64,000 bases of DNA from Paenibacillus mesophilus (lineage in GTDB: Bacteria; Bacillota; Bacilli; Paenibacillales; NBRC-103111). Location: contig NZ_VCRA01000030.1 in assembly GCF_005938385.1 (NCBI RefSeq), positions 1-64,000 on the forward strand, given 5' to 3'. Under the pieces are notes generated by a model, which was not told where the DNA came from, ran no database searches, and saw nothing but the letters and a program-made list of their open reading frames with translations. The translations under genes and the position numbers were made by a program. Shown piece after piece: positions 60,617 through 64,000 of the stretch (its first letter is position 1; each line of letters begins with the position of its first letter).

Positions 60617-62338
60617 TCAGTCTTCGATCGTCGACAGGTCGCCAGTCGGCAGGCCAAGCTCCCATGCCTTCAGCACGCGGCGCATGATCTTGCCGCTGCG
60701 GGTCTTAGGCAGCTTGTCCTTGAATTCGATTTCGCGCGGAGATGCGTGCGCGGACAAACCGATCTTGACGAACTTGGCGATGTCGGCTTTCAGCTCTTCG
60801 CTCGGTTCGAAGCCGGCGCGAAGCGAGATGAACGCCTTGATGATTTCCCCGCGCAGCGGGTCCGGCTTGCCGATGACGCCCGCTTCCGCGACCGCCGGAT
60901 GTTCGACCAGCTTGCTCTCCACCTCGAAAGGTCCGACGCGCTCGCCCGACGTGTTGATAACGTCGTCTACGCGGCCTTGGAACCAGAAGTAGCCGTCTTC
61001 ATCCATGTAAGCGGAGTCGCCGGATACGTACCAGCCCTTCAGGCGGAAATACTCCTCGTATTTGGCAGGGTTGTTCCAAATTTTGCGCATCATCGACGGC
61101 CATGGCGTCTTGATTGCCAGGTTGCCCATCCGGTTCGGCGGCAGCACATTGCCGTTGTCGTCGACGATCGCGGCGTCCGTACCCGGAATCGGCTTGCCCA
61201 TCGAGCCCGGACGGATGTCCATGCTCGGATAGTTGCAGATCAGCTGGCCGCCCGTTTCCGTCATCCACCATGTGTCGTGAATACGCTGGTTGTATACTTT
61301 CAATCCCCAACGGACGACTTCCGGGTTAAGCGGTTCACCGACGCTGAGAACGTGACGCAGGCTGGACAGATCGAATTGATTGACCGTGTCGTCGCCGGCG
61401 CCCATCAGCATCCGGAATGCCGTCGGAGCGCTGTACCATACGGTAACTTTGTAGCGCTGGATCGTGTTGTACCAGTCTTGCGGGCTGAACCGTCCGCCGC
61501 GGATCACGTTGGTAGCCGCGTTCAGGAACGGCGCGAATATACCGTAGCTCGTACCGGTAACCCAACCCGGGTCGGCGGTACACCAATAGACGTCGCTTTG
61601 CTTCAGGTCGAGTACGATTTTGCCTGTGTAATAATGCTGGATCATGGCATTGTGAACGTGAACAACGCCCTTCGGCTTGCCCGTCGAACCGGACGTATAG
61701 TGCAAAATGAGCCCGTCTTCGCGGTCTACCCATTCGATAGCGAGTTCATCGGACGCTTGCGCCATTTCGCTTTTGAAATCGACACGGCCCTCTGCAGCTT
61801 CGAATTCGTCGGTAACGAGGATGACATGCTTCAGATGAGGCAAATCCGCCACAGGTACGCGAGGTAGCAGCGCAGGCGTAGTCACGATCGCTACGGCTTG
61901 GCTGTCTTCCAGACGGTCGCGGACCGCTTGCTCCATGAACGCTTCGAACAGAGGGCCGACGATGGCGCCGATCTTGATCGAGCCGAGCAGGGAGAAGTAC
62001 AATTCCGGCGAACGCGGCATGAAGATGAAGACGCGGTCTCCTTTTTGCACGCCCAGCTTGCGGAGCACGTTGCCGAATTTGTCCGAATTCGTTTTCATTT
62101 GCCCATAAGTTACCGCTTCGTCACGTGTGGCGTCGCTGTAATAAAGAGCTACCTTGTCTTGCAAACCGGCCTCGACATGACGGTCGATCGCCTCGTAAGC
62201 CATATTCACCTTGCCCGTCGTATACCAGGAAAATTCCTTCTCCACTTCGGTCCAGCTGAACGAGCTGCGGGCTTCTTCGTAGCTTTTCAGGTTCGCATCC
62301 GTCGCAGTCGCTTTGACGATGTCCGCTTGCTTCTCCAT
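60617..62338 (-). CDS. acsA: Acetyl-CoA synthetase
   Basis: 573 residues. It makes acetyl-CoA from acetate, ATP and CoA through acetyl-AMP. Adenylation motifs are intact: HYTSGSTGKPKGVVHVH, the WWMTETGGQ motif, YVSGDSAYMDEDGYFWFQGR with VDDVINTSGERVGPFEVE, and the C-terminal Lys in LPKTRSGKIMRR, the usual acetylation-regulated site. The length matches B. subtilis-type AcsA. The ATG follows AGGAGGAGCG. A possible cre-like site lies upstream, in keeping with carbon-catabolite control of acetate use. Confidence 0.95.
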   Translation of the reverse strand: MEKQADIVKATATDANLKSYEEARSSFSWTEVEKEFSWYTTGKVNMAYEAIDRHVEAGLQDKVALYYSDATRDEAVTYGQMKTNSDKFGNVLRKLGVQKGDRVFIFMPRSPELYFSLLGSIKIGAIVGPLFEAFMEQAVRDRLEDSQAVAIVTTPALLPRVPVADLPHLKHVILVTDEFEAAEGRVDFKSEMAQASDELAIEWVDREDGLILHYTSGSTGKPKGVVHVHNAMIQHYYTGKIVLDLKQSDVYWCTADPGWVTGTSYGIFAPFLNAATNVIRGGRFSPQDWYNTIQRYKVTVWYSAPTAFRMLMGAGDDTVNQFDLSSLRHVLSVGEPLNPEVVRWGLKVYNQRIHDTWWMTETGGQLICNYPSMDIRPGSMGKPIPGTDAAIVDDNGNVLPPNRMGNLAIKTPWPSMMRKIWNNPAKYEEYFRLKGWYVSGDSAYMDEDGYFWFQGRVDDVINTSGERVGPFEVESKLVEHPAVAEAGVIGKPDPLRGEIIKAFISLRAGFEPSEELKADIAKFVKIGLSAHASPREIEFKDKLPKTRSGKIMRRVLKAWELGLPTGDLSTIED

Positions 62339-62369
62339 AATTACGCTCCTCCTGAATAAAGAACTATTA

Positions 62370-62382
62370 TGAACCGCTTTCA
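62370..62382 (-). promoter_or_regulatory. Possible cre-like site upstream of acsA
   Basis: On the minus strand TGAAAGCGGTTCA resembles a cre site but departs from the full consensus at the last positions. acsA is CcpA-regulated in Bacillus, so this site is plausible. Confidence 0.4.
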
Positions 62383-62530
62383 GTGTTGCACCTCTTAAAA
62401 CAGTGTTTCAAAAAAAACTCCCCAGATATTATACCACATCGGTTTCTCACTTTGCATGTACATTTTCAAATTTTGGACAAGATTGCGATGTGAAAATCAT
62501 GTCCCAAATTGCAAGGAGCATCGCTGTGAA

Positions 62531-62589
62531 CGAAATGATTGAAAAAATCATAAATAATGATTGAAACGATCAAAATTTATGTTTATACT
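62531..62589 (+). promoter_or_regulatory. Promoter and direct-repeat operator of the SIS gene
   Basis: TTGAAA (62561-62566), 17 bp, TATACT (62584-62589) is a good vegetative promoter. The string ATGATTGAAA occurs twice, near 62535 and 62557, one overlapping the -35, as expected for a repressor of the DeoR or GntR type. Confidence 0.6.
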
Positions 62590-62670
62590 GGAAGCAGACA
62601 CGTCCTCCGGCTTTAATCGCTCTGAGCCGGCGGGGACATTGCGAACAATATGCAGAGGAGAGGAATTAAG

Positions 62671-63729
62671 ATGGCAAACGCATTCGGCCAACTGACATAC
62701 CCGGAAATATCCGCACAGGCGGAAGCATTGGCGGCCGCGCTCGCGCAGCTGGACACGCAGAAGGAATGGGTCGCCAAGTTTATCGGCAATTCCGCATTCG
62801 ACGAAGTGATCTTTATCGGCTCGGGGTCTTCTTATTATCAAGCCCAAACGATGGCCGCTACGTATAAGAAATGGGTGGGCCGTCCGGCCAGCGCTCAGCC
62901 GTCCTCGGAAATTTTCTTGTTCCGCGACGCCGCGGCGGTGCCGGGACGCAAATATTTGCTCGTGGGAGTATCCCGCTCGGGAGAATCGACCGAAGTCATT
63001 TTGGCGCTCGAATCGGTCAAAGGCGTACCGGGATGGACGACTTGCGGCATTACGTGCTATGAGGACAGCAAGATGGCGCAAATGACCGAATGCCTCATTT
63101 CTCCGCTCGGGAAGGAAAAAAGCACGGTCATGACGAAATCGTTAAGCAGCATGACCTTCATGATGCAGGCGGCTTCGGCGATCGCTTCGGGCAAGCCGCA
63201 ATTGCTCGAGGAAGCCCGCAAAGTCGTTGCAGCCGACGCGGCTGTCGTGCAGGCTGCCGATCCGTTCGCGAAATCGTTCGTCCAACAGAACGAGCTGAAC
63301 AAATTCATATATTTGGGCATGGGCTCTTACTACGGGCTGTCGCAGGAAGCATGTCTGAAAATCAAGGAAATGTCTTACGTGTGGACGGAAAGCTTCGGAA
63401 CGCTGGAGTTCCGTCACGGGCCTAAGTCGATCGTGGAGCCGGGCACGCTCGTATGCTTGCTGCTGTCGGAAACGGCCCGCTCGTACGAGTTGAAAGTCGC
63501 GGAGGAAATGAAGGCGTACGGCGCGACGGTTCTGGTCGTGACGGCGGCGAAGGGCGACGATACCGCTTTCGCGGATGCGGTATTCGAAGTAGGCGGAGCG
63601 GACATCAGCGACGAAGCGCGCGGCGTGCTCTACTTGCCGGTGCTGCAATATCTCGGCTTCTATACGGCGCTGAAAAAGAACGTCGATCCCGATCATCCGC
63701 GCAACCTGACGCAAGTTGTTAAAATTTGA
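62671..63729 (+). CDS. SIS-domain sugar-phosphate isomerase/deaminase-like
   Basis: 352 residues with two SIS domains (FIGSGSSYYQAQTMAATYKK, VGVSRSGESTEVILALES, and YLGMGSYYGLSQEACLKIKE with TESFGTLEFRHGP). It is like the isomerase half of glucosamine-6-phosphate synthase (GlmS) or AgaS-type proteins, without the glutaminase part. A role in amino-sugar or fructosamine-phosphate use is likely. The ATG at 62671 follows GGAGAGG. Confidence 0.9.
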   Translation: MANAFGQLTYPEISAQAEALAAALAQLDTQKEWVAKFIGNSAFDEVIFIGSGSSYYQAQTMAATYKKWVGRPASAQPSSEIFLFRDAAAVPGRKYLLVGVSRSGESTEVILALESVKGVPGWTTCGITCYEDSKMAQMTECLISPLGKEKSTVMTKSLSSMTFMMQAASAIASGKPQLLEEARKVVAADAAVVQAADPFAKSFVQQNELNKFIYLGMGSYYGLSQEACLKIKEMSYVWTESFGTLEFRHGPKSIVEPGTLVCLLLSETARSYELKVAEEMKAYGATVLVVTAAKGDDTAFADAVFEVGGADISDEARGVLYLPVLQYLGFYTALKKNVDPDHPRNLTQVVKI

Positions 63730-63742
63730 GGGCAGTATTTCA

Positions 63743-63943
63743 GGCTGTTGAGAAAGTCAAAAAGAGAGACTTGAAATACAAAAAGAGGTGGGGGAGATGT
63801 GCGTAAAGCGAAGCGGCTGACTTTAAAATCGTGTTGTACCCGCTTAAATACCAAAAAGACAACACGATTTTAACGGAAGTGGAGCGCATTCCCCCACCTC
63901 TTGCCTCCAGCGCTTCCTCTATTTGCAGACTTTTTCAACAGCC
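63743..63943. mobile_element. MITE-like hairpin element, copy 3 (inverted)
   Basis: 201 bp with 16-bp ends GGCTGTTGAGAAAGTC and GACTTTTTCAACAGCC (one mismatch). Relative to copies 1 and 2 the interior is inverted. CAGTATTT is found on both sides (63733-63740 and 63945-63952), consistent with an 8-bp target duplication. It has no coding capacity. Confidence 0.8.
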
Positions 63944-63989
63944 TCAGTATTTATTAGCAGTTTAATGTTGACCATGGAGTGAGCTTTTT

Positions 63990-64000
63990 ATGCAGGAGCA
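63990..64000 (+). CDS. Start of a further gene (cut by window end)
   Basis: An ATG at 63990 has GGAGTGAG upstream at a suitable distance and opens M-Q-E. Only three codons are visible, so nothing can be said about the product. Confidence 0.35.

Noticed and set aside
60611..61867. 418-residue plus-strand ORF
   Set aside because: It is the complement of acsA in GC-rich DNA, with Arg/His-rich composition and no domain.

Overview
The window looks like chromosomal DNA from a Paenibacillaceae-type Firmicute (Paenibacillus or Cohnella like). The evidence is strong AGGAGG-type ribosome binding sites, frequent GTG and TTG starts, CUT1 sugar ABC importers paired with YesM/YesN two-component systems, lipobox solute-binding proteins and cre-like sites. 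No rRNA, tRNA or CRISPR array was recognised.

Layout. (1) 0.3-6.2 kb: a minus-strand sugar-sensing and uptake operon of YesM kinase, YesN regulator, binding protein and two permeases. (2) 6.4-19.5 kb: regulation and membrane genes, with two NarL-type two-component systems, a Crp/Fnr regulator, an HTH protein fused to a degenerate F1-ATPase-beta-like domain (11.5 kb), and an HD-GYP gene broken by a perfect 251-bp tandem duplication. (3) 19.7-31.6 kb: small membrane proteins, an APH-fold kinase, a TMEM175-type channel, an OmpR two-component pair, a divergent MocR/NimA-type pair, a stalk-domain metalloprotease and a flavin-fold protein. (4) 31.9-36.2 kb: a visibly AT-rich islet with a DUF262-HNH defence-type protein, a solitary GvpU-like gas-vesicle protein, small unknown genes and a phage VapE/primase remnant. 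(5) 36.3-58.6 kb: GC-rich carbohydrate metabolism, with an aldo/keto reductase, a frameshifted ANT(4')-type gene, an ArsR regulator divergent from a GH2 enzyme, a large rhamnosidase-like hydrolase, AraC and PadR regulators, an operon of two Gfo/Idh/MocA dehydrogenases with a DUF993 aldolase-fold protein and a TIM-barrel epimerase, a LacI regulator, an orphan binding protein and a beta-helix protein. (6) 58.9-64 kb: a lipoprotein serpin, acetyl-CoA synthetase and a SIS-domain sugar-phosphate enzyme.

The right half reads as a glycan-use region. Extracellular capture and a beta-helix surface protein feed GH2 and rhamnosidase-like hydrolysis, followed by oxidation, epimerisation and aldol-type cleavage of an unusual sugar, under LacI, ArsR, AraC and probably CcpA control. 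The left half is sensor-rich and littered with gene remnants (APH, ANT, flavin-fold).

Three non-coding patterns stand out. First, a roughly 200-bp hairpin element occurs three times (47.1, 53.3 and 63.7 kb) with 16-17 bp terminal inverted repeats that covary between copies. Second, several spacers hold sets of four short imperfect dyads whose outer spacings are 50-52 bp, although the dyad sequence differs from spacer to spacer. Third, a roughly 117-bp repeat is shared by positions 126-242 and 45290-45405. The best candidates for something undescribed are the HTH/F1-beta-like fusion and the four-dyad arrays.
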